A stretch of DNA of 6,389 bases, taken from Lachnospiraceae bacterium. Lineage in GTDB: Bacteria > Bacillota_A > Clostridia > Lachnospirales > Lachnospiraceae. This document shows positions 1-5,990 of this stretch, piece after piece; positions within the stretch are counted from its first letter, which is position 1; every line of letters begins with the position of its first letter. Both the position numbers and the translations under genes were made by a program. The stretch covers positions 1-6,389 of the forward strand of contig JAGACI010000179.1 of assembly GCA_017614185.1 (NCBI GenBank), written 5' to 3'. Under the pieces are notes generated by a model that saw only the letters and a list, made by a program, of their open reading frames with translations, searched no databases and was not told the DNA's origin.

Positions 1-287
1 AGAGCAATGCAGTAGTCGAGGCAATCTTCAAGGCTAACCGTGAAGTCGATGAAAGCGGTGCGTTACCTATTCCGCCTCATCTTCAGGATGCGCATTACAA
101 GGCCAGTGAGAGCCTCGGACGAGGCACAGGCTACAAATATGCGCACGACTACCCGAATAACTATGTAAAGCAGCAATATCTGCCCTACGAGTTAAACGGG
201 AAGGAATTCTATTCACCGAGTGGAAACGGATATGAGGTAAAGATTCGGGAACACTTCAAAAGAATCAAGAAAGAGAGTCAAGACTAA
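1..287 (+). CDS. rarA: Replication-associated recombination protein A (RarA/MgsA), C-terminal part
   Basis: This is an open frame entering from the left edge; the first whole codon is at 3 and the TAA stop at 285-287, giving 94 residues. The sequence matches the C-terminal tetramerisation/helical domain of the RarA (MgsA, YrvN) AAA+ ATPase family. The diagnostic stretches are LPIPPHLQDAHY (residues 21-32 of the fragment), GYKYAHDYPNNYVKQQYLP (43-61) and a terminal NGYEVKIREH (75-84). RarA is a cytosolic clamp-loader-like ATPase that acts at stalled replication forks. The ATPase core (Walker A and B) lies outside the window, so activity cannot be judged here. The truncation is caused by the window edge, not by a mutation. 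The gene converges on the minus-strand malic enzyme/DUF4364 pair, and a terminator hairpin begins 8 bases after its stop. Confidence 0.95.
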   Translation, partial: SNAVVEAIFKANREVDESGALPIPPHLQDAHYKASESLGRGTGYKYAHDYPNNYVKQQYLPYELNGKEFYSPSGNGYEVKIREHFKRIKKESQD

Positions 288-294
288 AGCCAAA

Positions 295-325
295 AGGCCC
301 GAGGAATATATAATTCCTCGGGTCT
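295..325. terminator. Bidirectional intrinsic terminator between converging genes
   Basis: A perfect 10-bp inverted repeat, CCCGAGGAAT (298-307) and ATTCCTCGGG (313-322), has a 5-base AT loop and extends by A-T, G-C and a G-T wobble out to 295 and 325. On the plus strand it follows the rarA stop and is trailed by a weak T-rich run (TCTATTAGTTTT). On the minus strand it lies downstream of the DUF4364 stop and is followed by CCTTTTGGCTTT. It can therefore serve both converging transcripts; neither U-tract is long, so efficiency may be moderate. Confidence 0.8.
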
Positions 326-342
326 ATTAGTTTTAAGACTGT

Positions 343-867
343 CTAGAATAGGTTTTTCACTAAATTTGCATATATATCGGAACTCTTTTCAGCCCAGTTG
401 TCACAGATTGACTTAGCCGTTGCTTCATCCGGAACGGAGAGCGTAATCTTGACGATATCCTCATTTCTTTCGCGTACGACAAGGCTTGACTCGTAGTGGC
501 CTGCCGTAGTCTTGTAATAACTTCCCTTAACTGAGTTCTCGGCACGAATGGTAATCGCATTGGTGTTAAGGTAGTTTATGATATCGTTACGGATATCTTT
601 GCTTATGCGCTTTTCGAAGAAGGATACGGTCTGGCGGCCTTCAGGTGTGACGGAGAGGTAAGTCCTCTTGCCTGAAGCTGTCGACTCGACAAGGTTATCC
701 TCGATAAGTTCAGAGAATGTAGTCTGAACCGTAAGGTAATCCGTAAGATTGTTCTCCTGAATGAAATCACTTATCTGAACCTTGGTTAAGGGTTCGTCGG
801 ATTTATTAAGCATGTAAAGAACGATTAACTTGTATAGTGTGTCCAGTGAAGCCTTTTCTGATGGCAT
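343..867 (-). CDS. DUF4364 family winged-helix protein
   Basis: A 174-residue protein that I recognise as DUF4364, a family of unknown function found mainly in clostridia. The N-terminal half (about residues 8-90) reads as a winged helix-turn-helix: helix LYKLIVLYMLNK (11-22), a second helical segment around QISDFIQ (31-37), a probable recognition helix TTFSELIEDNLV (49-60), a short wing RTYLSVTPEGR (68-78), then helix TVSFFEKRI (80-88). The C-terminal half (about 100-174) looks like a mixed alpha/beta domain with no motif I recognise. There is no signal peptide or membrane segment, so it should be cytosolic. The ATG is only 2 bp after the malic enzyme stop, and its Shine-Dalgarno AGAGGT lies inside the end of that gene, so it is very likely co-transcribed and translationally coupled. 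Inference: a DNA-binding regulator, possibly linked to malate/pyruvate metabolism; no target is known to me. Confidence 0.85.
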   Translation of the reverse strand: MPSEKASLDTLYKLIVLYMLNKSDEPLTKVQISDFIQENNLTDYLTVQTTFSELIEDNLVESTASGKRTYLSVTPEGRQTVSFFEKRISKDIRNDIINYLNTNAITIRAENSVKGSYYKTTAGHYESSLVVRERNEDIVKITLSVPDEATAKSICDNWAEKSSDIYANLVKNLF

Positions 868-869
868 AA

Positions 870-2027
870 TTAACCTCTGACGATCTTTGCTTTTACCGCT
901 TCGGAAACGGCGATTGCTACCTTGGGATTGAAGGGCTCGGGCATGATGTTGTCCTCATTAAGCTCTTCGTCTGGCACAAGTCCTGCGATAGCGAGAGCAG
1001 CTGCCATCTTCATTTCTTCGGTAATCTGTTTTGCTCTTCCTTCGAGAGCACCCTTGAAGATTCCGGGGAATGCTACAACGTTATTAATCTGGTTGGGGAA
1101 GTCTGAACGACCTGTGCCAACGATTCTTGCGCCAGCAGCCTTAGCTTCATCGGGCATAATCTCGGGAACAGGGTTAGCCATTGCAAAGATAATTGCATCC
1201 TTGTTCATTGTGCGAACCATGTCACCTGTAAGAACGCCGGGAGCAGAAACGCCTACGAATATATCGCTTCCCTTAACGGCTTCCTTGAGGTCACCTTTGA
1301 TGTTCTCGGGATTGGTAATATTTGCAATTTCTTCTTTGGCTGAATTTAAGCCTTCGCGACCTTTGTAGATAATACCGGTTCTGTCGCAAAGCATGATGTT
1401 CTTGAAGCCGTAGTTTAATAAGAGCTTTGTGATAGCAATACCGGCGCTTCCTGCACCGTTTACAACTATCTTACAGTCAGCTACTTCCTTCTTTATAATA
1501 CGAAGAGAATTGATGATTCCGGCCAGAACTACGATAGCGGTTCCATGCTGGTCATCATGGAAAACAGGAATATCAAGAGTCTCTTTAAGTCTTGTTTCGA
1601 TTTCAAAGCATCTGGGAGCGGAGATATCCTCAAGGTTGATTCCGCCAAAACCGGGTGCAAGATATGTAACTGCTTTGATGATTTCCTCTGTGTCCTGAGT
1701 ATCAAGACAGATGGGAACTGCGTTTACGCCGCCAAATTCTTTAAAGAGAACAGCTTTACCTTCCATAACAGGCATTGCTGCATGAGGTCCGATATTTCCA
1801 AGACCCAAAACTGCGCTGCCGTCAGATACAACAGCGATGGTGTTTGCCTTCATTGTGTACTTGTAAGCAGCCTCTTTGTCCTCTGCGATTACTTTACAAG
1901 GCTCTGCGACACCGGGAGTGTAGGCAAGTGCCAGGTCCTCTCTGGATTTAACTTTGGACTTTGCAACAGTCTCAATTTTGCCGTTCCATTCCTCGTGAAG
2001 CTTTAATGCCAATTCTTTGTTATCCAT
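870..2027 (-). CDS. NAD(P)-dependent malic enzyme (malate dehydrogenase, oxaloacetate-decarboxylating)
   Basis: A 385-residue short bacterial-type malic enzyme, which converts L-malate to pyruvate and CO2 while reducing NAD(P)+. It acts in the cytosol at the link between C4 acids and pyruvate. The N-terminal malic domain carries LAYTPGVAEP (34-43, catalytic Tyr36), MEGKAVLFKEFGG (88-100, catalytic Lys91), NLEDISAP (131-138, metal ligands Glu133/Asp134) and FHDDQHGTA (156-164, metal-ligand Asp). The C-terminal NAD-binding domain has the Rossmann loop NGAGSAG (190-196) and MANPVPEI (283-290). Cofactor preference (NAD or NADP) cannot be decided by eye. The length fits the short single-domain class (about 380-410 residues), without the phosphotransacetylase-like extension of MaeB. 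The ATG is preceded by GAAGGG (2035-2040 on the opposite strand) 7 bases away. It is the first gene of a two-gene unit with the DUF4364 gene and is divergent from rho. Confidence 0.97.
   Translation of the reverse strand: MDNKELALKLHEEWNGKIETVAKSKVKSREDLALAYTPGVAEPCKVIAEDKEAAYKYTMKANTIAVVSDGSAVLGLGNIGPHAAMPVMEGKAVLFKEFGGVNAVPICLDTQDTEEIIKAVTYLAPGFGGINLEDISAPRCFEIETRLKETLDIPVFHDDQHGTAIVVLAGIINSLRIIKKEVADCKIVVNGAGSAGIAITKLLLNYGFKNIMLCDRTGIIYKGREGLNSAKEEIANITNPENIKGDLKEAVKGSDIFVGVSAPGVLTGDMVRTMNKDAIIFAMANPVPEIMPDEAKAAGARIVGTGRSDFPNQINNVVAFPGIFKGALEGRAKQITEEMKMAAALAIAGLVPDEELNEDNIMPEPFNPKVAIAVSEAVKAKIVRG
873..878 (-). promoter_or_regulatory. Shine-Dalgarno of the DUF4364 gene inside the malic enzyme 3' end
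   Basis: On the minus strand AGAGGT is followed by 5 bases and then ATG (867-865). The site overlaps the last codons of the malic enzyme, which supports the chosen start and suggests translational coupling of the two genes. Confidence 0.75.
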
Positions 2028-2097
2028 TTGTTTTCCCTTCTTTTGTTTATTTTTGCCAAGTTAAATTATAAAAGATTTATTAAATCAAAAAAAGATG

Positions 2098-2126
2098 TAG
2101 ATTATTATTTCTTTTTATATTATAAT
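2098..2126 (+). promoter_or_regulatory. Candidate rho promoter
   Basis: A perfect -10 hexamer TATAAT (2121-2126) lies 17 bases after a poor -35 match TAGATT (2098-2103). Transcription would start near 2131-2135, inside the palindrome GTTGTACAAC, giving a rho leader of a little over 100 bases. The -10 overlaps that of the minus-strand candidate promoter, so the two could compete for polymerase. Confidence 0.45.
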
Positions 2127-2145
2127 ATGCGTTGTACAACTTCAA
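2117..2145 (-). promoter_or_regulatory. Candidate promoter for the malic enzyme-DUF4364 unit
   Basis: Reading the minus strand, TTGAAG (2145-2140) is followed by a 17-base spacer and TAATAT (2122-2117), which would start an mRNA near 2110 with a leader of about 80 bases. A competing possibility is the perfect TATAAT at 2070-2065, but its -35 position holds only a run of T (2093-2088). The region is so AT-rich that chance matches are expected; mapping of 5' ends would decide. Confidence 0.35.
2131..2140. repeat. Perfect palindrome GTTGTACAAC in the divergent promoter region
   Basis: This 10-bp sequence is its own reverse complement. It lies immediately downstream of the plus-strand -10 box and between the -35 and -10 of the minus-strand candidate. 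The position would suit an operator for a dimeric regulator, but a 10-bp palindrome can arise by chance and I do not recognise it as a known operator. Confidence 0.5.
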
Positions 2146-2238
2146 GAAAGATTTATTCTTTGACGAAAGTTATCACTGATATCACTTCGGGTTTCACCGA
2201 ATTGTTCCGTTTTGTAATTAATATATGGAGGAAAAAGA

Positions 2239-3651
2239 ATGAGAGAAAAATACGAGTCTTTGTCAGTGGCTGTTTTGAAGGACCTTTGTCAGGCGAGGGG
2301 AATTGCCATTAATTCTTCTATGAAGAAGGCAGATTTGGTCGAAGCCATGTTAAGACAGGACGAAATCGACAAAGAAGAAGAACTTAAGAACGCACAGGCA
2401 AGTGCAGAACCTGTAAAGGAAGAGAAGGCTGAGAAAGCGGAGAAGGCAGAGAAGCCCAAAAAGATTCAGGACGATCCTGATAAGGACGATGCCATTGTAA
2501 ATGAATACCAGCCTGAACTTGACAGCGGTATTGAGGCTAACGGTATCTTAGAGGTTATGCCTGACGGATACGGTTTCATCAGAAGCGAGAACTATATGCC
2601 CGGTAACGAAGATGTTTATGTTGCACCCGGACAGATCAGAAAGTTTAAGCTTAGAACCGGTGACATTATCGTTGGTAATACCAAGATCAGAATGTCAAAC
2701 GAGAAGTTCTCGGCGCTTCTTTATATAAAGAGCGTTAACGGATATCCTCTTGAGAAGGTTATGACACGTCCCAACTTTGAGGATCTGACACCTACCTTCC
2801 CCGACAAGAGAATCAGACTTGAGAGACCCGGCTGCGACATCTCCATGAGAATCATGGATTTATTCAGCCCTATCGGTAAGGGCCAGAGAGGTATGATTGT
2901 ATCTCCTCCGAAGGCAGGTAAGACTACAATCCTTAAAGAGGTTGCAAAGTCCCTTAAGGCAAGCGACCCCAACATTCATCTTATCATCCTTCTTATCGAT
3001 GAGCGTCCCGAGGAGGTTACAGATATTAAGGAAGCTATTACAGGCTCCAATGTAGAAGTAATCTACTCAACTTTTGATGAACTCCCTGAGCACCACAAGA
3101 GAGTTTCCGAGATGGTAATGGAGAGAAGTAAGAGACTTGTTGAGCACGGAAGAGACGTTGTAGTCCTTATCGACAGTATCACAAGACTTACAAGAGCTTA
3201 CAACCTTGTTGTCCCGCCCAGTGGACGTACACTTTCCGGTGGTCTCGATCCTTTGTCTCTTCATATGCCCAAGAAGTTCTTTGGTGCAGCACGTAATACC
3301 AGAGAAGCAGGAAGCCTTACCATCCTTGCAACAGCTCTTGTCGAGACAGGAAGCCGTATGGATGACGTGGTATATGAGGAATTCAAGGGAACAGGTAACA
3401 TGGAGCTTGTGCTCGACAGAAAGTTATCAGAGAAGAGAATCTTCCCTGCAATCGATATTCCCAAGTCTTCAACAAGAAGAGAGGATCTGCTTTTGACAGA
3501 CGAAGAGCAGCAGGTTATGAACAAGCTTCGTAACGCATTCTGCGGAAATAAGCCCGATGAATCCGTTACACAGGTGCTTAGAATGATAAAGGATACAAGG
3601 AATAATCAGGAATTTATCATGAAAGTTGCCAAAACCCGCTTCGAGTATTAA
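2239..3651 (+). CDS. rho: Transcription termination factor Rho
   Basis: A 470-residue hexameric RNA-dependent ATPase/translocase that terminates transcription. The N-terminal SAP-like helical domain occupies about residues 1-40 (LSVAVLKDLCQARGI, 8-22). It is followed by a charged low-complexity insertion at about 41-95 that accounts for most of the extra length over the roughly 420-residue E. coli protein. The cold-shock-like RNA-binding domain is at about 100-170 (PDGYGFIRS, 108-116; DVYVAPGQIRKF, 125-136). The ATPase core has Walker A SPPKAGKTT (222-230), the catalytic DERPEEVT segment (254-261, Glu255), Walker B VVVLIDSITR (307-316), the Q-loop region RTLSGGLDPL (330-339) and the segment RKLSEKRIFPAID (394-406), where Arg400 is the probable arginine finger. 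All key elements are intact. The start is fixed by GGAGG at 2227-2231, 7 bases before the ATG. No intrinsic terminator follows; the rpmE promoter begins only 9 bases after the stop. Confidence 0.98.
   Translation: MREKYESLSVAVLKDLCQARGIAINSSMKKADLVEAMLRQDEIDKEEELKNAQASAEPVKEEKAEKAEKAEKPKKIQDDPDKDDAIVNEYQPELDSGIEANGILEVMPDGYGFIRSENYMPGNEDVYVAPGQIRKFKLRTGDIIVGNTKIRMSNEKFSALLYIKSVNGYPLEKVMTRPNFEDLTPTFPDKRIRLERPGCDISMRIMDLFSPIGKGQRGMIVSPPKAGKTTILKEVAKSLKASDPNIHLIILLIDERPEEVTDIKEAITGSNVEVIYSTFDELPEHHKRVSEMVMERSKRLVEHGRDVVVLIDSITRLTRAYNLVVPPSGRTLSGGLDPLSLHMPKKFFGAARNTREAGSLTILATALVETGSRMDDVVYEEFKGTGNMELVLDRKLSEKRIFPAIDIPKSSTRREDLLLTDEEQQVMNKLRNAFCGNKPDESVTQVLRMIKDTRNNQEFIMKVAKTRFEY
2422..2457 (+). 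repeat. Four 9-bp tandem units coding (Glu-Lys-Ala)3-Glu-Lys-Pro inside rho
   Basis: Four consecutive 9-base units (consensus GAGAAGGCN) encode Glu-Lys-Ala three times and Glu-Lys-Pro once, at residues 62-73 of Rho. They lie in the disordered-looking insertion between the SAP-like and RNA-binding domains. Such units can gain or lose copies in frame by slippage. Confidence 0.85.
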
Positions 3652-3659
3652 AAAAATAC

Positions 3660-3688
3660 TTGCACAACTTATCCTTTCATGCTACAAT
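3660..3688 (+). promoter_or_regulatory. Candidate rpmE promoter
   Basis: TTGCAC (3660-3665) is followed by exactly 17 bases and TACAAT (3683-3688), a 5-of-6 match to the -10 consensus. Initiation would fall near 3694-3697, giving a leader of about 75 bases before the rpmE ATG. The promoter starts just after the rho stop, so rpmE can be transcribed on its own as well as by read-through from rho. Confidence 0.65.
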
Positions 3689-3695
3689 ACTCATG

Positions 3696-3714
3696 CTGTT
3701 TGTGTGACAGACAG
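3696..3714 (+). promoter_or_regulatory. 5' leader hairpin of the rpmE mRNA (candidate L31 leader)
   Basis: CTGTTTGT (3696-3703) pairs along all 8 positions (one G-U) with ACAGACAG (3707-3714) around a GTG loop. It sits at or just inside the predicted 5' end of the rpmE transcript. No T-run follows, so it is not an intrinsic terminator. A weak AT hairpin (TATTAA/TTAATA, 3734-3750) lies between it and the ribosome binding site. Ribosomal-protein leaders for L31 have been described in Firmicutes, but I cannot confirm by eye that this matches their consensus; a plain mRNA-stabilising hairpin is the alternative. Confidence 0.45.
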
Positions 3715-3756
3715 TAGCGGATGAGAACATAACTATTAATTTTTTTAATATATGGC

Positions 3757-3763
3757 GAGGTGA
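3757..3763 (+). promoter_or_regulatory. rpmE Shine-Dalgarno that fixes the ATG start
   Basis: GAGGTGA lies 5 bases before ATG 3769-3771. An in-frame GTG at 3760 is part of this site and has no good ribosome binding site of its own, so the ATG is the start; L31 proteins also typically begin with MKEGIHP. Confidence 0.85.
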
Positions 3764-3768
3764 AGAAG

Positions 3769-3972
3769 ATGAAAGAAGGAATTCATCCTGAGTACTATCA
3801 GGCAACAGTTACCTGCAACTGCGGTAACACTTTTGTTACAGGATCTACAAGCAAAGAGATTCACGTAGAGGTTTGCTCCAAGTGTCATTCATTCTATACA
3901 GGTCAGCAGAAGTCTGCAAGAACTGACGGACGTATTGATAAGTTCAATAAGAAGTACGGTACAGCAAACTAA
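3769..3972 (+). CDS. rpmE: 50S ribosomal protein L31, zinc-binding (C+) type
   Basis: A 67-residue protein of the large ribosomal subunit (bL31), which contributes to an intersubunit bridge. It begins with the family signature [16 protein letters not shown] and carries four cysteines, Cys16 and Cys18 (CxC) and Cys37 and Cys40 (CxxC), that mark the zinc-binding form. The zinc-free paralogues used under zinc limitation lack these ligands. It ends in [11 protein letters not shown], also typical. The length is standard. The gene has its own candidate promoter and leader hairpin and is closed by a strong intrinsic terminator, so a short monocistronic mRNA is likely. Confidence 0.98.
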   Translation: MKEGIHPEYYQATVTCNCGNTFVTGSTSKEIHVEVCSKCHSFYTGQQKSARTDGRIDKFNKKYGTAN

Positions 3973-3995
3973 ATTCGTACAAGAATATGCTAAAC

Positions 3996-4032
3996 AAAAG
4001 GTTGAGGTTATCAGTAACTTCAACCTTTTTTT
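3996..4032 (+). terminator. Strong Rho-independent terminator after rpmE
   Basis: A 15-bp stem, AAAAGGTTGAGGTTA (3996-4010) with TAACTTCAACCTTTT (4015-4029), has one G-T wobble, closes a TCAG loop and runs into seven consecutive T (4026-4032). It starts 23 bases after the rpmE stop and ends 31 bases before the next gene. Confidence 0.93.
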
Positions 4033-4049
4033 GTAAAAAATGATTTCTC

Positions 4050-4055
4050 AAGGGG
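4050..4055 (+). promoter_or_regulatory. Shine-Dalgarno that selects the ATG at 4064
   Basis: AAGGGG lies 8 bases before ATG 4064-4066. The earlier in-frame ATG at 4040 is preceded by the terminator T-run and has no ribosome binding site, so it is rejected as the start. Confidence 0.75.
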
Positions 4056-4063
4056 TCTATAAA

Positions 4064-5119
4064 ATGAGCAGAAAAAAGAAAAAAGTGTTTTCAGGAATTG
4101 GCGGCCAGGCAGTACTTGAAGGCGTCATGATGAAAAATAAAGATAAATATGCGGTAGCTGTAAGAAAGCCCGACGGCGACATTGCTGTTGATGTTGAGGC
4201 ATTTACAGGAGTGGGAAGTGATTTATTCATTTCAAAGATTCCTTTTATCAGAGGCGTATTTAACTTTATCAATTCATTGGTTCTTGGAATGAAGACGCTT
4301 ACTTATTCGGCATCTTTCTATGAGGAAGAGGATAAGAAAGACACCGAAACAGATAAAGAGATGGAGAAGATTGCAAAGGGCAAGCAGGAAGGCATCCTTA
4401 TGGGAGCTACAACTGTTTTTGCGGTTTTGCTTGCTGTCGGTTTGTTTGTAATCCTTCCCTTTTTTGTATCAAACCTTATATCCAAATATGTAAGAAACGA
4501 ATCTTTGATGGCTATTATTGAGGGCCTTTTAAGAATCGTTATTTTCCTTGGCTATGTAATCGCAATAAGCTCAATGAAGGACATAAGACGCTTATATCAG
4601 TACCACGGTGCAGAGCATAAGTGCATCAACTGTATTGAGCATGGCCATAACTTAAATGTACATAATGTTAAGAAGAGTTCCAGACTTCACAAAAGATGCG
4701 GAACCAGTTTTATTGTATTTATCCTTTTCATAAGCATTATTCTTTTCTTCTTTATTAGAACAGACAACATGCTTTTAAAGGTTGTATACAGACTTCTTCT
4801 TATTCCCGTTATTGCCGGAATTTCCTATGAGGCAATAAGGCTTGCGGGCAAGTCAGACAACGTAATCATGAATATCCTTTCGGCACCGGGCCTTCTTTTC
4901 CAGAAGATTACAACCAAAGAGCCCGATGAGGATATGATTGAGGTTGCAATCCAGTCTGTTGAAGCAGTATTTGATTGGAGAGGCTTTATCGCAGATAACT
5001 TCGAAGTGGTTGAAGAAGAGCCTTCCGAAGAAGTCTATGAAGAGACTTATGAAGAGACCGGAGCCGTATACGAAGAAGAGTACGACGAGGAAGCAAAGGA
5101 ATCCACGGAGGAGCCTTAG
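4064..5119 (+). CDS. DUF1385 family (YqhQ-like) membrane protein
   Basis: With the ATG at 4064 the protein has 351 residues. It belongs to DUF1385 (B. subtilis YqhQ), an integral membrane family of unknown function. The N-terminus is basic (SRKKKK) and runs into the family signature GIGGQAVLEGVMM (11-23). Four hydrophobic segments are visible at about 112-135, 150-170, 214-232 and 237-255. The loop between segments 2 and 3 (171-213) is strongly basic, hence probably cytoplasmic. It carries the family motif YHGAEHKCINCIEHGH (180-195) and HKRCGTSF (209-216), a His/Cys cluster that could bind metal. After a conserved LFQKITTKEP stretch (278-287) comes a very acidic tail rich in Glu and Tyr (about 313-351). 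Its TAG stop directly abuts the prmC ATG. Neighbourhood with prmC and prfA is familiar in clostridia and hints at a role near translation or the membrane, but this is inference. Confidence 0.92.
   Translation: MSRKKKKVFSGIGGQAVLEGVMMKNKDKYAVAVRKPDGDIAVDVEAFTGVGSDLFISKIPFIRGVFNFINSLVLGMKTLTYSASFYEEEDKKDTETDKEMEKIAKGKQEGILMGATTVFAVLLAVGLFVILPFFVSNLISKYVRNESLMAIIEGLLRIVIFLGYVIAISSMKDIRRLYQYHGAEHKCINCIEHGHNLNVHNVKKSSRLHKRCGTSFIVFILFISIILFFFIRTDNMLLKVVYRLLLIPVIAGISYEAIRLAGKSDNVIMNILSAPGLLFQKITTKEPDEDMIEVAIQSVEAVFDWRGFIADNFEVVEEEPSEEVYEETYEETGAVYEEEYDEEAKESTEEP
5036..5058 (+). repeat. 12-bp tandem repeat in the acidic tail of the DUF1385 gene
   Basis: TATGAAGAGAC occurs twice, at 5036-5046 and 5048-5058, with a period of 12 bases. 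In frame it yields the Tyr-Glu-Glu-Thr units of the C-terminal tail. Copy number could vary by slippage without breaking the frame. Confidence 0.85.
5107..5113 (+). promoter_or_regulatory. prmC Shine-Dalgarno within the DUF1385 coding end
   Basis: GGAGGAG lies 6 bases before the prmC ATG at 5120 and is formed by the last Glu codons of the DUF1385 gene. Stop and start are directly adjacent (TAG then ATG), a layout that favours translational coupling. Confidence 0.85.
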
Positions 5120-5977
5120 ATGGAGTATGCCGGACTGTACGGAATCGGCAGAGACAAACTTAAGGCTGCCGGAATAGACGAGTTCGATAATGACGCAAGA
5201 CTTCTTTTGGAGTTCGTGTGTGATACCGACAGAGCTGCACTTTTAAGTCATCCCGAGAGAAACGTAAGCAAGGAAGAGGAAGAAAAGTACCTTTCCTATA
5301 TAGAAAGAAGAGCGAAGCGCATTCCGCTCCAGCACCTTACAGGAACAACCTGCTTTATGGGTCTTGACTTTAAGGTTAATGAAAACGTGCTTATTCCAAG
5401 GTTTGACACTGAGATCCTTGTGGAAGAGGCTTTGAAATACAGAAATGATGGCGACAGAATACTTGATATCTGCACGGGTTCGGGCTGCATCCTTATAAGT
5501 CTTCTTAAATACTCAAACGGATGCGAGGGAACAGGAGTAGATATATCCGGGGATGCCTTAGAGGTTGCCATGGAGAATGCCGAAGCCATTTTATCGGACA
5601 AAGAAGATGAAACGTCTTTCTCTTTTGTTCAAAGCGACTTGTATGAGAATGTTTCGGGAAAGTTTGATATCATAGTATCGAATCCCCCGTATATTCCCAC
5701 GGATGTAATAGATTCGCTCATGCCTGAAGTTAAAGATCATGAACCTTTGATTGCTCTTGATGGCAAAAATGATGGCTTATGGTTTTATGAAAGAATAATA
5801 GAAAGAATCCCTGAGTTTTTAAACCCCGGTGGACATGTCCTGTTTGAAATAGGTTATGATCAGGGAGAAGCAGTTTGTAAGCTGTTAAATGACAAGGGAT
5901 TTACGGAAACAGAAATAGTCAAGGATTATGCGGGCAATGACCGTGTGGTAAAAGGACGTTTGCCCGTCTTTAGATAG
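5120..5977 (+). CDS. prmC: Peptide chain release factor N5-glutamine methyltransferase PrmC (HemK)
   Basis: A 285-residue cytosolic SAM-dependent enzyme that methylates the glutamine of the GGQ motif in release factors RF1 and RF2, which raises termination efficiency. The N-terminal helical substrate-recognition domain spans about 1-75 and ends in PLQHLTG (69-75). It is followed by the linker [15 protein letters not shown] (91-105). The Rossmann methyltransferase core has the SAM loop LDICTGSG (115-122), the acidic residue Asp141 in GVDIS (139-143), QSDLY (171-175) and the glutamine-binding catalytic motif SNPPYIP (187-193). The family usually shows PRPDTE and DxGTGSG; PRFDTE and DICTGSG here are conservative variants. 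The length is normal. The substrate gene prfA begins 13 bases after the stop, an arrangement that fits the shared function. Confidence 0.97.
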   Translation: MEYAGLYGIGRDKLKAAGIDEFDNDARLLLEFVCDTDRAALLSHPERNVSKEEEEKYLSYIERRAKRIPLQHLTGTTCFMGLDFKVNENVLIPRFDTEILVEEALKYRNDGDRILDICTGSGCILISLLKYSNGCEGTGVDISGDALEVAMENAEAILSDKEDETSFSFVQSDLYENVSGKFDIIVSNPPYIPTDVIDSLMPEVKDHEPLIALDGKNDGLWFYERIIERIPEFLNPGGHVLFEIGYDQGEAVCKLLNDKGFTETEIVKDYAGNDRVVKGRLPVFR

Positions 5978-5990
5978 GGAGTTTATTTCC

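Noticed and set aside
922..2006. Long plus-strand open frames opposite the malic enzyme gene (922-1368, 1429-1698, 1545-2006)
   Set aside because: They lie fully antisense to a highly conserved enzyme, have no recognisable domains and no convincing ribosome binding sites.
2028..2312. Plus-strand frame of 94 codons covering the promoter region and the rho start
   Set aside because: Its translation is low-complexity and AT-driven, it overlaps the rho start in another frame, and the GGAGG site serves rho.
2721..3524. Minus-strand and alternate-frame open frames within rho
   Set aside because: They are shadows of the rho coding sequence with no family resemblance.
3760..3768. GTG start for rpmE three codons upstream
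   Set aside because: The GTG is part of the GAGGTGA ribosome binding site for the ATG at 3769, and L31 normally starts at MKEGIHP.
4040..4063. Upstream ATG for the DUF1385 gene
   Set aside because: It follows the terminator T-run with no ribosome binding site, while AAGGGG is well placed for the ATG at 4064.
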